DNA from: Anaeromicropila populeti
GTDB taxonomy: Bacteria > Bacillota > Clostridia > Lachnospirales > Lachnospiraceae
NCBI RefSeq assembly: GCF_900112775.1
Contig: NZ_FOYZ01000007.1
Span: 49,445 to 113,444, forward strand
DNA: 64,000 nucleotides
Direction: 5' to 3'
Program-made: the position numbers and the translations under genes
The notes under the pieces: model-generated
The model's database searches: none
Told to the model about the DNA's origin: nothing
Seen by the model: only the letters and a program-made list of their open reading frames with translations
Shown here: positions 44,656-53,890 of the stretch, one piece after another
How positions within the stretch are numbered: position 1 is the stretch's first letter
Layout of the letters: each line of letters starts with the position of its first letter

Positions 44656-44790
44656 ATGGATGCTAACTTTGAATCACATGAAGTTTTTACAAGAGCTTTT
44701 TCATCTCTTTACGGAATACATCCTTTAAAATACCGAAAAAACAGAAAAGAAATTTGTCTTGTAGGAATGAATTTTTACCGCAAGCTTATA
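44656..44790 (+). pseudogene. Remnant of an AraC-type regulator (C-terminal tail)
   Basis: The plus frame reads NFESHEVFTRAFSSLYGIHP and LKYRKNR, the final helices of an AraC domain. The rest of the regulator is missing upstream, where the sequence is AT-rich and runs into the GNAT promoter. There is no ribosome site. Right boundary approximate. Confidence 0.5.
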
Positions 44791-44899
44791 AAATCAAAAA
44801 TAAACATTATTCTGTTAGAGCATGCACCGTATAGCTTTTGCCGACTATCACATAAAAAAAGAACCAACCCCGAGAGTTTGATTCCTTTTTCCCATATCA

Positions 44900-44984
44900 T
44901 GCAGTCGACGGGACTTGAACCCGTACCCAGTTAACCCAGACTAGATCCTTAGTCTAGCGCGTATGCCAATTCCGCCACGACTGC
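44900..44984 (-). tRNA. tRNA-Leu, anticodon AAG by reading
   Basis: About 85 nt. The 7-bp acceptor arms GCAGTCG and CGACTGC pair, and GGTTCAAGTCCC is the T loop. The anticodon stem CTAGA/TCTAG holds the loop CTAAGGA, giving anticodon AAG (reads CUU/CUC). A long variable arm fits leucine. CCA is not encoded. A G/T-rich hairpin with a T tail follows at about 44860-44891 and is a likely terminator. Confidence 0.9.
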
Positions 44985-45204
44985 TCACTTAATAAGAAAT
45001 ATCATGCTTAATTATACTATCATTATCTTAAGAAAATGTCAACCAAAAAAATAAATTTTCCATGTTGTGTTTTCTTCAAAAAGTCCCAAAAATTGCGTAA
45101 CTTTATTACTTAATTTATATGATTTTACTTGCGAAACACTGTTCTTTTTAGTATGATAAGTACTGTATACTGCATATGTGTTGCTAAACAAGGGAGGGAT
45201 AAAA

Positions 45205-45843
45205 TTGGCTGTTCATTTTCAAGAAAAGTGCATAAAAAAAGCCGCAAGACGAGCCGCACACAAACTATTACTACCCTTAACCCCCAGTGACTTAGAAAAA
45301 ATCCGGGCATTATTTATTGATGTCAAACAAACGGAGCTGTCATTAAAAGATTTAGAATTTTTCCCTAATATTACAATATGTTATATTTTCAGTACCAAAG
45401 GATGGTTTTTTCAATTAAAAGATGACAGTTCCTTAAAGTGCCTTTCCAAATTAGAAATATTATCATTGGCAAACTGTACATATAATGAAGCTGCCCCATT
45501 AAATCTGCCTGATATAAAAACATTGGCTCTTGAAAACACCTGTTTTAAAAACCTGGAATTTCTCTCTTTGCTTCCAAAATTGGAAGACTTGAGCCTTTCT
45601 GGCAGATCGTTTCATAACATAGATTTTTTAAAAGATTTGAACTCACTGACCTGCTTAGAAATTGCCCATACCTGTATAAAAGACATTACCCCTTTACAAA
45701 ATTTCACCAATTTAAAAGAATTATATTTTGAAGATAATTCTATTACTGATTATTCCATCACCAGAACGTTAAAAGAACTGGACCTGCTTTCAATTGATGG
45801 AGTTGAAATTCCAAAAGAAGAGTTTCTAAAGCAGACTCATTAA
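45205..45843 (+). CDS. Leucine-rich-repeat protein
   Basis: 212 aa. The best start is TTG at 45205 (GGGAGGG, 6 nt spacing). About five LRR units of the internalin-like length follow, for example LPKLEDLSLSGRSFHNIDFL, LNSLTCLEIAHTCIKDITPL and FTNLKELYFEDNSITDYSI. No signal peptide or membrane anchor, so probably cytoplasmic. Ligand unknown. Confidence 0.8.
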   Translation: MAVHFQEKCIKKAARRAAHKLLLPLTPSDLEKIRALFIDVKQTELSLKDLEFFPNITICYIFSTKGWFFQLKDDSSLKCLSKLEILSLANCTYNEAAPLNLPDIKTLALENTCFKNLEFLSLLPKLEDLSLSGRSFHNIDFLKDLNSLTCLEIAHTCIKDITPLQNFTNLKELYFEDNSITDYSITRTLKELDLLSIDGVEIPKEEFLKQTH

Positions 45844-45859
45844 TTATTTTTGTTTACTA

Positions 45860-45900
45860 CAGGGTACTATTTTGTTCGCAGAATATTACCCTGAATTTTT
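45860..45900 (+). terminator. Terminator of the LRR gene
   Basis: CAGGGTA and TACCCTG arms with an AT-rich inner stem, then a run of T. It overlaps the last codon of the convergent oxidoreductase gene. Confidence 0.65.
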
Positions 45901-47370
45901 TTTATGCACCTGGCAAACAGCTGTATTAACTACGCTGGGATTATCTATAAGCTGACCTCTATAATCAAACCTTGAACCATGGCAGGGACAGTCCCATGAT
46001 AACTCATCTGGATTCCATGAAAGCATGCAGCCCAAGTGAGGACACTTTGTATCTACGCTGTATACTGTTCCATCATAATCCTTATAGACACCAACTTTTT
46101 GATTTTTATACGTCACAATTCCTCCGCATCCCATCCCTATATCCTCTGTAGCTCTCTTGGGCAGGCAAAATAATTGCAGACATAAGTTTTTGGTTACTGT
46201 TTTAATCTCCTTTTCCAGTCCTGAAACAGCAGTTGTGGAATGTCGTCTAGGTGAAAAAACCGAATTTCCTCTTTCTTTTCCTACGATATGCTCCCTTAAA
46301 TACTGTGCTGCAAGCATTGCCGTACTCATCCCCCACTTATTAAAACCTGTTGCAACATATAAATGCTTTGTTAGATTTGAATACCTTCCTATATAAGGGA
46401 CTCTGTCCAATGACATACAATCCTGGTTTGACCACTGATACTCTGCTTCACCTTGGGGATACCAATATTTTGCAGCTTGAAACAACTTTTCATATGCGCC
46501 CCCTGCTTCATTTTCTCCCGTTCTGTGGCAAGAGCCTCCAAGCAAAATATAATCTCCATACCTCCGAAACGAAAAACCAGTCTTAGACTCATCAATATAC
46601 ATCCCCTTCTGAATTCCATTTGTCTCACGAATTCCTAACACATAACCTCTTTCTTGATGCATTTTCAGAAAATAAAATCCTGGTATATTGAGAACTGGAT
46701 AATGAGTTGCCATAATAATATCCTTTCCTGAGACTTGAAACAATTTATTTCGATCCGAAGAATACACTTCAAGCAGATTATCCTTTAGAAAATTTACGAC
46801 CTTTGTATTTTCATATATTGTCAGTTCCTCTGCGATGGCATTAATAAATTTTAGAGGATGTATTTGCAGCTGATTAGGTAACTCGACGGCACCCTCTACT
46901 GAAAATGGCAAATCTAAATCTGCTGTAAAGTTTACTGGCATACTTAGTTTTTGCATTGCTTCATATTCTTTGTATATCATCTTGTTATTAGTGCGGGTAT
47001 ATACATAATTTGAGGTTTGTTCCATATCGCAGCAAATATCTTTCTCCTTAATTAGTTGAGCATATTCTTTTACTGCATTCATATTTGACTCGGCATACTG
47101 CTTTGCTTTTCGATAACCAAACTTCTGAATCAAATAGTCATAAATCAGATTATGAGCAGCCGTAACCTTAGCTGTCGTGTGTTTGGTAATGCCACCTCCA
47201 ATCTGTTCAGCTTCTAATACAACAACCTTTTCTCCTGCCTTCTGTAAATAATATGCTGCCAAGATGCCCGTCAATCCGCCTCCAACTACTACTATACCTG
47301 TATTCAGGTTATAGGAAAGACTTCCTCTTTTTTTATAATTTATATGTTCCTCCCAAATACTATTACCCAT
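45886..47370 (-). CDS. FAD-dependent oxidoreductase with C-terminal Rieske domain
   Basis: 494 aa. The DAO-type FAD domain (about 1-390) begins GIVVVGGGLTGILAAYYLQK, with the dinucleotide-binding GxGxxG. The C-terminal Rieske [2Fe-2S] domain (about 410-494) has both ligand pairs, CPHLGC and CPCHGS. The arrangement is common in Firmicutes; the substrate is not known. It stands alone, with no signal peptide. Confidence 0.9.
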   Translation of the reverse strand: MGNSIWEEHINYKKRGSLSYNLNTGIVVVGGGLTGILAAYYLQKAGEKVVVLEAEQIGGGITKHTTAKVTAAHNLIYDYLIQKFGYRKAKQYAESNMNAVKEYAQLIKEKDICCDMEQTSNYVYTRTNNKMIYKEYEAMQKLSMPVNFTADLDLPFSVEGAVELPNQLQIHPLKFINAIAEELTIYENTKVVNFLKDNLLEVYSSDRNKLFQVSGKDIIMATHYPVLNIPGFYFLKMHQERGYVLGIRETNGIQKGMYIDESKTGFSFRRYGDYILLGGSCHRTGENEAGGAYEKLFQAAKYWYPQGEAEYQWSNQDCMSLDRVPYIGRYSNLTKHLYVATGFNKWGMSTAMLAAQYLREHIVGKERGNSVFSPRRHSTTAVSGLEKEIKTVTKNLCLQLFCLPKRATEDIGMGCGGIVTYKNQKVGVYKDYDGTVYSVDTKCPHLGCMLSWNPDELSWDCPCHGSRFDYRGQLIDNPSVVNTAVCQVHKKNSG

Positions 47371-47521
47371 TTTCCTGCTCCTTTTAATGCCAATAATATT
47401 TTAGTATTTTAAAAAATGTATTTTGCTATTCATGGATTTTATACGATTTTTCCAAAAAGTAATAAAGAAGTTCCTACAACTACAGATTTAAAAAGAAGAA
47501 TTAACTAATCACATTAAAAAA

Positions 47522-47593
47522 CTCCCCGAGTTGGGCTCGAACCAACAACCCCACGGTTAACAGCCGTGTGCTCTACCATTGAGCTATCGAGGA
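47522..47593 (-). tRNA. tRNA-Asn (anticodon GTT)
   Basis: 72 nt. Acceptor TCCTCGA pairs with TCGGGGA. D arm TAGCTCAATGGTAGAGCA. The anticodon loop CTGTTAA gives GTT. T arm GGTTCGAGCCC. CCA is not encoded. The flanking 47371-47521 and 47594-47750 hold nothing else that I recognise. Confidence 0.95.
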
Positions 47594-47756
47594 ATACATC
47601 GATATTTTAATACCATTTTATTGAAATGTCAAGACCTATTCCATAAAATATTACTTCACTTAAGCATACTAATTACAAAAATCAACCATACTAGTATTGC
47701 ATAATTAGTGCCTGTAAGACACTTCTATGTAATAATTAAATGAAAAGAGGTACTTT

Positions 47757-47975
47757 ATGAATTCAGCTCAGAACAAACAAAACACCCAAAAACCTCTACC
47801 ACCATCCACTTCAAAGGACTCCATTCACAATGGACCAAAAAACAGTATACCGGATCATTTCATTCCAAGTGGAATAAATCCAAATAACAATGCTTACTTT
47901 GCAGAAAGAAATAACCCACTCTCCAGCAAAGGTGATTCTGCATCCTCTGATGATTCGGATAATTTTAATTCATAA
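47757..47975 (+). CDS. Small Asn/Ser/Pro-rich hydrophilic protein
   Basis: 72 aa, ATG at 47757 after AAAGAGG. Hydrophilic and low complexity (SGINPNNNAYFAERNNPLSS, SSDDSDNFNS). No family recognised. A strong hairpin 2 bp after the stop supports a real transcript. Confidence 0.55.
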   Translation: MNSAQNKQNTQKPLPPSTSKDSIHNGPKNSIPDHFIPSGINPNNNAYFAERNNPLSSKGDSASSDDSDNFNS

Positions 47976-47977
47976 GA

Positions 47978-48022
47978 ATAGAAAAAGTATTGCCTGCCAC
48001 TGGTAAGCAATACTTTTTCTAT
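47978..48022. terminator. Bidirectional terminator between small ORF and rplT
   Basis: ATAGAAAAAGTATTGC and GCAATACTTTTTCTAT, 16-bp perfect arms, 13-nt loop, serving convergent genes. Confidence 0.9.
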
Positions 48023-48034
48023 CTTCTATTATAA

Positions 48035-48391
48035 CTAAGCAATTTTTGACTTTGCAATTTCTGTTAATTCACTAAAGCCTGTTGGATCGCTAATAGCCAT
48101 CTCAGCTAAAATCTTTCTGTTGATATCAATATTAGCTAATTTTAAACCATACATAAATTTGCTATAAGAAAGGCCATTCATTCTTGCAGCAGCATTGATA
48201 CGAGCAATCCATAATCTTCTAAATTGTCTTTTTCTTTGCTTTCTACCTGCAAAAGATTCTGTTAATGCTCTCATAACAGATTGTTTTGCTACTCTATATT
48301 GCTTTGATCTAGCTCCTCTATAACCTTTAGCCAGTTTTAAAACTCTATTGTGTTTCTTTTTTGCGTTCATACCGCCTTTAATTCTTGCCAT
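48035..48391 (-). CDS. rplT: Ribosomal protein L20
   Basis: 118 aa, the normal length. MARIKGGMNAKKKHNRVLKL and GYRGARSKQYR are typical of L20. It binds 23S rRNA early in 50S assembly and, in Firmicutes, represses its own operon. Last gene of infC-rpmI-rplT. Confidence 0.98.
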   Translation of the reverse strand: MARIKGGMNAKKKHNRVLKLAKGYRGARSKQYRVAKQSVMRALTESFAGRKQRKRQFRRLWIARINAAARMNGLSYSKFMYGLKLANIDINRKILAEMAISDPTGFSELTEIAKSKIA

Positions 48392-48417
48392 CTTTTATTC
48401 CCTCCTTATCACCAAAA

Positions 48418-48615
48418 TTATAGATATGGTAATACTTTCTTCATTGTCTTAACATTTGTTGAATCAACTAAACCAGCTTTTCTTAAATTTCTCTTTGTCT
48501 TAGAAGATTTTTTAGTTAAGATATGTCTCTTATAAGCCTTACTTCTTTTTAATTTTCCAGTTCCTGTTACTTTAAAGCGCTTTGCAGCCGCTCTTTTTGT
48601 TTTTAATTTTGGCAT
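48418..48615 (-). CDS. rpmI: Ribosomal protein L35
   Basis: 65 aa, [20 protein letters not shown], full length. Between infC and rplT, 26 bp from rplT. Confidence 0.98.
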   Translation of the reverse strand: MPKLKTKRAAAKRFKVTGTGKLKRSKAYKRHILTKKSSKTKRNLRKAGLVDSTNVKTMKKVLPYL

Positions 48616-48658
48616 AGTATTTCCTCCTTACTGAATCCAAACTACTAATCTATTTATG

Positions 48659-49165
48659 TTAACGTTTTTCTGTTAAAAACATTATCATACTTCTTCCTTC
48701 TAGCTTTGCCGGCTTCTCAACCATTGCAACATCCTCAACACGTTCAAAAAACTTATCCAGAATCTGCCTGCTCATGCCCATATGAGCCATCTCTCTACCA
48801 CGGAAACGAAGTGTTACTTTAACCTTATCTCCCTTAGTTAAAAACTTTCTAGCCTGATTTGCCTTTGTGCTTAGGTCATTTTCATCAATATTCGGAGAAA
48901 GACGAATTTCTTTTACATCGGTTGTTTTCTGCTTCTTTTTAGCTTCTTTTTCTTTTCTCGCCAATTCATAACGGTATTTACCGTAATCAATTATCTTACA
49001 AACGGGTGGTTTTGCTTGTGGAGCAATCTTTACCAAGTCAAGATTTGCTTCTTTTGCCAGTTTCATTGCATCCTTGGATGACATAATTCCTAATTGTTCG
49101 CCTTCTTCGCCAATCAGACGTATCTCCTTATCCCTGATCTGCTCATTAATCATTAATTCGCTAAT
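48659..49165 (-). CDS. infC: Translation initiation factor IF-3, ATT start codon
   Basis: About 168 aa. The reading frame starts at ATT (49165), with GGAGG 9 nt upstream; the first ATG (49153) is 21 nt from that site and too distant. An AUU start is the hallmark of infC and lets IF3 limit its own translation. Family motifs: MINEQIRDKEIRLIGEEGEQ and PPVCKIIDYGKYRYE, with C-terminal domain KVKVTLRFRGREMAHM. First gene of the operon with rpmI and rplT. Confidence 0.95.
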   Translation of the reverse strand: MSELMINEQIRDKEIRLIGEEGEQLGIMSSKDAMKLAKEANLDLVKIAPQAKPPVCKIIDYGKYRYELARKEKEAKKKQKTTDVKEIRLSPNIDENDLSTKANQARKFLTKGDKVKVTLRFRGREMAHMGMSRQILDKFFERVEDVAMVEKPAKLEGRSMIMFLTEKR

Positions 49166-49513
49166 AGTCCTGCACCTCCATAAGGTTTTAAAATTTAATT
49201 GCTACATAACAAAGTGTGTGTTCCACACGTGTGCATCATCCTGCACCCTGTTTTTTAGGGTGCTTTTTTATGTGATAAGAAATGCGGAGCAATTTCCTGT
49301 CACATAAAAAAACGTGAACAGCATAAGCCATCCACGTTACAAGTTCACACATTTATCAAAGATATGCTAGCAGACAATGTCATACCAACATCATCATCTT
49401 GTATTATAACCCAAGTCGTTCTTCTTAACGCTAAGGTGAGAGTGGATACTCTGCTTCTTATTTTCACAACATGAATAGTCTAACATGAAACAGAGCACCT
49501 GTCAACCCTCTTT
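49166..49513 (-). promoter_or_regulatory. infC operon leader, candidate L20-type regulatory leader
   Basis: 348 bp without a gene. On the minus strand it carries a hairpin (ATGTGACAGGAAAT pairing imperfectly with ATTTCTTATCACAT), then the GCACCCT/AGGGTGC hairpin of the 36-bp repeat, then a GTGTGGAACACAC stem, before the infC ribosome site. Firmicute infC operons often have an L20-binding leader, but I could not match its consensus. Confidence 0.4.
49233..49268 (+). repeat. 36-bp dispersed terminator repeat, copy 2
   Basis: Exact copy of 44017-44052 in the same orientation. The T run works only on the plus strand, although the flanking genes are on the minus strand, so it may stop antisense transcription into thrS. 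Confidence 0.75.
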
Positions 49514-51472
49514 TTATTTTTCTTCCTTCACTTCAATTTCACGAATTTCTCTGGTACGAATTTCCTTACAAATTTCATCAATAAACTGATCCAATGGCTT
49601 TTGTCCTTCATCTCCCAAATAACGGCTTCTGACAGAAACCAATCCTTCTTCCTCTTCCTTTTGCCCCACAACCAGCATATAAGGAACACGATCCAATCTA
49701 GTTTCACGAATCTTATAACCGATTTTCTCTGCTCTTTCATCTACCGTACAAAGAACACCATTTTCCTTCAGCTTTGCTTCTACTTTTTCTGCGTACTCAT
49801 GATATTTTTCAGAAATAGGCAGCACTCTGACCTGTTCCGGACAAAGCCATGTTGGAAGCAATCCGGCATATTTTTCAATCAGCCATGCCAGGGTTCTTTC
49901 ATAGCAGCCCATACTAGTTCTATGAATAATAAATGGACGTTTCTTTTCTCCTGAAGCATCCACATAATACATATCAAATTGTTCTGCCAGCGCAAGATCC
50001 AACTGAATGGTAATCATGGTATCTTCTTTTCCATATACATTTTTCGCCTGGATATCTAACTTAGGACCGTAAAAAGCTGCTTCTCCTTCTGCTTCTACAA
50101 AAGGAATTCCCAGCTCATTTAAGAATTCACGCATCATTCCCTGACTCAGCTCCCAATACTCTGGAGAGCCGATATATTTTTCTGTATTATTTGGATCCCA
50201 CTTTGACAATCTGTAAGTTACATCTTCATGCAGACCTAGTGTCTTCAGGCAATACATTGCCAAGTCTACACAGCCTTTAAACTCATCACTAATCTGTTCT
50301 GGTGTCATAATAATATGAGCCTCTGTAATGGTAAACTGACGAACACGAGTGAGTCCATGCATTTCGCCTGATTCTTCGTTTCGGAACAAAGTAGAAGTTT
50401 CACCGTAGCGGATTGGCAAATCACGATAACTTTTCTGGCTTGCTTTATAAATATAATACTGAAATGGACATGTCATTGGACGAAGTGCATAAACCTCTTT
50501 ATCCTTTTCTTCTTCTCCGAAAACAAACATGCCTTCCTTGTAGTGATCCCAATGTCCAGATATTTTATATAAGTCACTTTTTGCCATATACGGAGTTTTA
50601 GTTCTTACATAACCTCTTCTTTCTTCTTCGTCCTCAATCCATCTTTGAAGAGTCTGCATAATCTTAGCACCCTTTGGCATAATCAAAGGAAGTCCCTGGC
50701 CAATCACATCTACCGTTGTAAAAATTTCCATTTCACGTCCCAGCTTATTGTGATCCCGCTTTTTCACATCTTCCAAATATTCCAGGTACGCATCCAGATC
50801 TGCCTTTTTTGTAAATGCTGTTCCATAAACGCGAGTCAGCATTTTATTTTTCTCACTGCCTCTCCAATAAGCACCAGAAGAAGAAATCAACTTAATAGCC
50901 TTAATTCCTTTTGTACTTAATAAATGAGGGCCTGCACATAAATCTACAAATTCTCCTTGCTTGTAAAAGGAAATTACAGAATCCTCTGGCAAATCTTCAA
51001 TCAGTTCTACCTTGTATGGTTCGTTTCTATCTTTCATAAACTGGATTGCTTCCTGCCTTGGAAGGGTAAATCTCTCTAACTCAGCACCTTCCTTAATAAT
51101 TTTCTTCATTTCTGCTTCTATTTTGTCTAATGCTGCCCTGTCAAATGATTCACAGTCAAAATCATAGTAGAAACCAGTGTCAATAGATGGTCCAATGGCA
51201 AGTTTTGCTTCGGGATATAACCTCTTTACTGCCTCTGCCAATACATGTGAAGTGGTATGACGATACGCTGCCTTACCTGCATCATCATTAAATGTCAAAA
51301 TGCTTAACTCACAGTCTTTCTCTACCATCGTCCTTAAATCTACAACCTCTCCGTTCATTTCGCCGGCAGTTGCCATCCTTGCAAGACCTTCACTAATATC
51401 TTTTGCAATTTCATAAACTGACATTGGGTTCTCATACTCTTTAAAAGAACCGTCTTTTAAAGTAATCTTCAT
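49514..51472 (-). CDS. thrS: Threonyl-tRNA synthetase
   Basis: 652 aa, full length. TGS domain (1-60), editing domain (HTTSHVLAEAVKRLYP), class II catalytic core (RPMTCPFQYYIY, GLTRVRQFTITEAHI, RTSMGCYERTLAWLIE) and anticodon-binding domain at the C-terminus. It charges tRNA-Thr. Controlled by the T-box leader upstream. Confidence 0.98.
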   Translation of the reverse strand: MKITLKDGSFKEYENPMSVYEIAKDISEGLARMATAGEMNGEVVDLRTMVEKDCELSILTFNDDAGKAAYRHTTSHVLAEAVKRLYPEAKLAIGPSIDTGFYYDFDCESFDRAALDKIEAEMKKIIKEGAELERFTLPRQEAIQFMKDRNEPYKVELIEDLPEDSVISFYKQGEFVDLCAGPHLLSTKGIKAIKLISSSGAYWRGSEKNKMLTRVYGTAFTKKADLDAYLEYLEDVKKRDHNKLGREMEIFTTVDVIGQGLPLIMPKGAKIMQTLQRWIEDEEERRGYVRTKTPYMAKSDLYKISGHWDHYKEGMFVFGEEEKDKEVYALRPMTCPFQYYIYKASQKSYRDLPIRYGETSTLFRNEESGEMHGLTRVRQFTITEAHIIMTPEQISDEFKGCVDLAMYCLKTLGLHEDVTYRLSKWDPNNTEKYIGSPEYWELSQGMMREFLNELGIPFVEAEGEAAFYGPKLDIQAKNVYGKEDTMITIQLDLALAEQFDMYYVDASGEKKRPFIIHRTSMGCYERTLAWLIEKYAGLLPTWLCPEQVRVLPISEKYHEYAEKVEAKLKENGVLCTVDERAEKIGYKIRETRLDRVPYMLVVGQKEEEEGLVSVRSRYLGDEGQKPLDQFIDEICKEIRTREIREIEVKEEK

Positions 51473-51496
51473 TTCTTTTTGCTCCCTTCCAATTTT

Positions 51497-51812
51497 TCAG
51501 GAACGTATTAAGACATCGAAAAAAAGCCCGTTCCCTTCGACTTTTCTTCGAAAGGGACGAGCTATATAGTTATAGTCGCGGTTCCACCCTTGTTCCCACT
51601 TAACTTTATAATCATTTATAAATAAGCTGGGCTCTCATTTTCAAGCACTCTCAGAAATCTTCACTCTGATTCATGCTCTCTGATTATAACGGAATCATCG
51701 GACCGGATTAGGGCCACTCAGAGGTAGTTTTCAAATGCTTCCCAATAAGGCACTTACACCAGCTATGCCTCTCTCTGTATTGTTTCACATCCTACTCTTC
51801 TCTTCAACGTGT
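51497..51812 (-). promoter_or_regulatory. T-box riboswitch of thrS
   Basis: On the minus strand it has the conserved antiterminator bulge AGGGTGGAACCGCG (about 51577-51591), followed by a terminator (51525-51562) with a T run. In stem I, ACC (51723-51725) precedes TCTGAGTGG, the usual specifier position, and ACC is a threonine codon. Uncharged tRNA-Thr would allow transcription of thrS. Confidence 0.93.
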
Positions 51813-51874
51813 TATTATTTCATAAGTTCATTATATCACCCTAAACTCATTTGTCAATATACCAATCATTTCTC

Positions 51875-52372
51875 TTACAATACCACTTCCATTACATAAT
51901 CATCCATTACAAAACCACTTCCAATGTCTGCAACCTGTTGTCGTATTATTTCAAACCCTAATTTTTGATAAACTGAAATGGTGTGCTCATTATATTTATT
52001 TACTGTCAGCCAGATTGCTTCCATGCCCATTTCTACACTTGTTCTCTGCAAAAATGAAAATGCTTTTCTGGCAAAACCTTTCCCACGAAAATCCTTGCGC
52101 AAATAAAGCTTACTTAAGAAAAGTTTATTATCCTCCTTCTTAATACCAGTATATCCAATCTGTTCCCCTTCTGCCTCAAATATAAAATACTGGTACCCCT
52201 GATTTTGAATCTGATCTGTGATTGCAGCAACAGACTGAAATTTTTCAACCATATAATCAATCTGTTCCTTAGACAGAATACACACAAAAAACTCATGCCA
52301 CACTTCGTTTGCAATCTCTGCCAGCTTATTTATCTCGTCCTCTAAAATAACTGGTTTAAAAATAATATCCAT
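51875..52372 (-). CDS. GNAT-family N-acetyltransferase
   Basis: 165 aa. Acetyl-CoA site LYLRKDFRGKGFARKAFSFL, late NEHTISVYQKLGFEIIRQ. Substrate unknown. It follows the LCP gene by 13 bp and may be co-transcribed with it. Confidence 0.88.
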   Translation of the reverse strand: MDIIFKPVILEDEINKLAEIANEVWHEFFVCILSKEQIDYMVEKFQSVAAITDQIQNQGYQYFIFEAEGEQIGYTGIKKEDNKLFLSKLYLRKDFRGKGFARKAFSFLQRTSVEMGMEAIWLTVNKYNEHTISVYQKLGFEIIRQQVADIGSGFVMDDYVMEVVL

Positions 52373-52385
52373 ATCCTCGCCTTCC

Positions 52386-53840
52386 CTACTCTGTGCTCCC
52401 TCTTAGACTTAACTCATCTACTCTTTTTGCTACATATAGATCAGTTGTTTCGTCTTCTTCACTTACCTCATCTACTTCCTGCATCTGAGCCTGTCCTGAA
52501 GACTCATCTTCTTCCATTGTAGCAGCTACTTTTTCTCCATAAAGGAACTCTCGCAAAGCTGCAATATTCTTTTCCTGATCCATGACCAAAACGGAACCAC
52601 AATTATAAGACTCTCCATAATAGGCATCATCCAACGGAATTCTTAGTGTTTCCAGCTCTGTCGTTCCCAAAGTTGCAACTGTCTTAACATATTCAATAAT
52701 CTCTGTCTTAGTTAGGTTTGTTGTAAAACATTCCAGCATATCATTGGCAATAGACACCATTTCAACCACATTTTTAGTTTTATATTTATTAAAAATAGCC
52801 GTAAGAACCGCACGCTGACGATAAGTTCTTCCGAAATCATCCCTCTCACCATTTGAAGTAGTTCTATATCGGACACGGCAGTACCCCAGTGCCTGATTAC
52901 CATTTAATGTTTGAAGCCCAGCTTTTACATACCGATTAGCTGGATCTGAAATATAATTGGTTGTGTTTAAATAATAAGCTTCATTATTCGTAAGTTCAAT
53001 TTCAACACCACCAAGTTTATCAATAATATTTTCAAAATTCGAATAATCAACTCTTATATATCCGTCAATTTGTACTCCAAAATTCTGCTCCACTGTTTCT
53101 GTTAGCAAAACGCCCCCACCGTTATGAAAAGCAGCATTCAGCTTATTATTTGCATAACCTGGAATCTCCACATAAATATCTCGCATAAGCGAAGTAAGCT
53201 TTAATGATTTCTGAGCCGTATTAATTGTAGCAATCATCATCGAGTCGGATCGTCCTACGGTATCGTTCATAGCTTCTTCTCCAATTAGTAAAACGTTTAT
53301 TACTTCATCCTCAACCTCTGGCTGAAATACCTGAGGTGTAGGAGTAGGTTTCAAAGCCAGCTCTTCCTCTGACAAATCCGACGGCTGCTGCGTTACCTGC
53401 GTTGGATCTTCATAATTGATCCGATTTATCATATGATTTGCCAATACCGCCGCCCCTGCTGTCAAAAGCAAAACAAACGAAAATATGCCAATTAAAATCT
53501 TAATTCCTTTTCCCATCTTCTTTTTAGGTGGTTTTGATTCCTCAAAAGGCTCATCCTCTTCTTGAAGGTTTTCATCTTTTCCTTCTGATACCTTTTCTGC
53601 TTCTGAAAGATTATCCTCCTCAAGCTCTTCTTCCTGAATATCCTGAGCAGAATCCCCAAACGGCCCAACTAAAAAGCGTACTTCTCCTGTAGTGCTGTCT
53701 TCTACCTTTACTTCTTTCTCTTCCTTCTTATCCAGATTATCACCATTCTCGTTTCTTACCATGTTTTCTCTTACCTGCTTGGCAATATCTGAATTTACCT
53801 CTGACAGCCAGTCATCTTCCTTCATTTTCTTTTCATCCAT
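52386..53840 (-). CDS. LytR-CpsA-Psr (LCP) family cell-wall polymer ligase
   Basis: 484 aa. A long acidic, Glu-rich cytoplasmic tail (1 to about 105) precedes one membrane helix (about 113-135). The extracellular LCP domain contains NVLLIGEEAMNDTVGRSDSM, LTSLMRDIYVEIPG, NAAFHNGG and the conserved Arg region QALGYCRVRYRTT. LCP enzymes attach teichoic-acid-like or capsular polymers from lipid carriers to peptidoglycan. The 105-residue acidic cytoplasmic tail is longer than usual. Next to a DUF218 protein and a glycosyltransferase. Confidence 0.9.
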   Translation of the reverse strand: MDEKKMKEDDWLSEVNSDIAKQVRENMVRNENGDNLDKKEEKEVKVEDSTTGEVRFLVGPFGDSAQDIQEEELEEDNLSEAEKVSEGKDENLQEEDEPFEESKPPKKKMGKGIKILIGIFSFVLLLTAGAAVLANHMINRINYEDPTQVTQQPSDLSEEELALKPTPTPQVFQPEVEDEVINVLLIGEEAMNDTVGRSDSMMIATINTAQKSLKLTSLMRDIYVEIPGYANNKLNAAFHNGGGVLLTETVEQNFGVQIDGYIRVDYSNFENIIDKLGGVEIELTNNEAYYLNTTNYISDPANRYVKAGLQTLNGNQALGYCRVRYRTTSNGERDDFGRTYRQRAVLTAIFNKYKTKNVVEMVSIANDMLECFTTNLTKTEIIEYVKTVATLGTTELETLRIPLDDAYYGESYNCGSVLVMDQEKNIAALREFLYGEKVAATMEEDESSGQAQMQEVDEVSEEDETTDLYVAKRVDELSLRGSTE

Positions 53841-53890
53841 ATCTGCACCAACCTATGTTTTCCATCAAACATAACCTTCCCTGTCTGACA

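Noticed and set aside
44656-44934. Full 92-residue open frame as a gene
   Set aside because: Only the first 30 residues match the end of an AraC domain. The rest has no family likeness and runs into the tRNA-Leu region.
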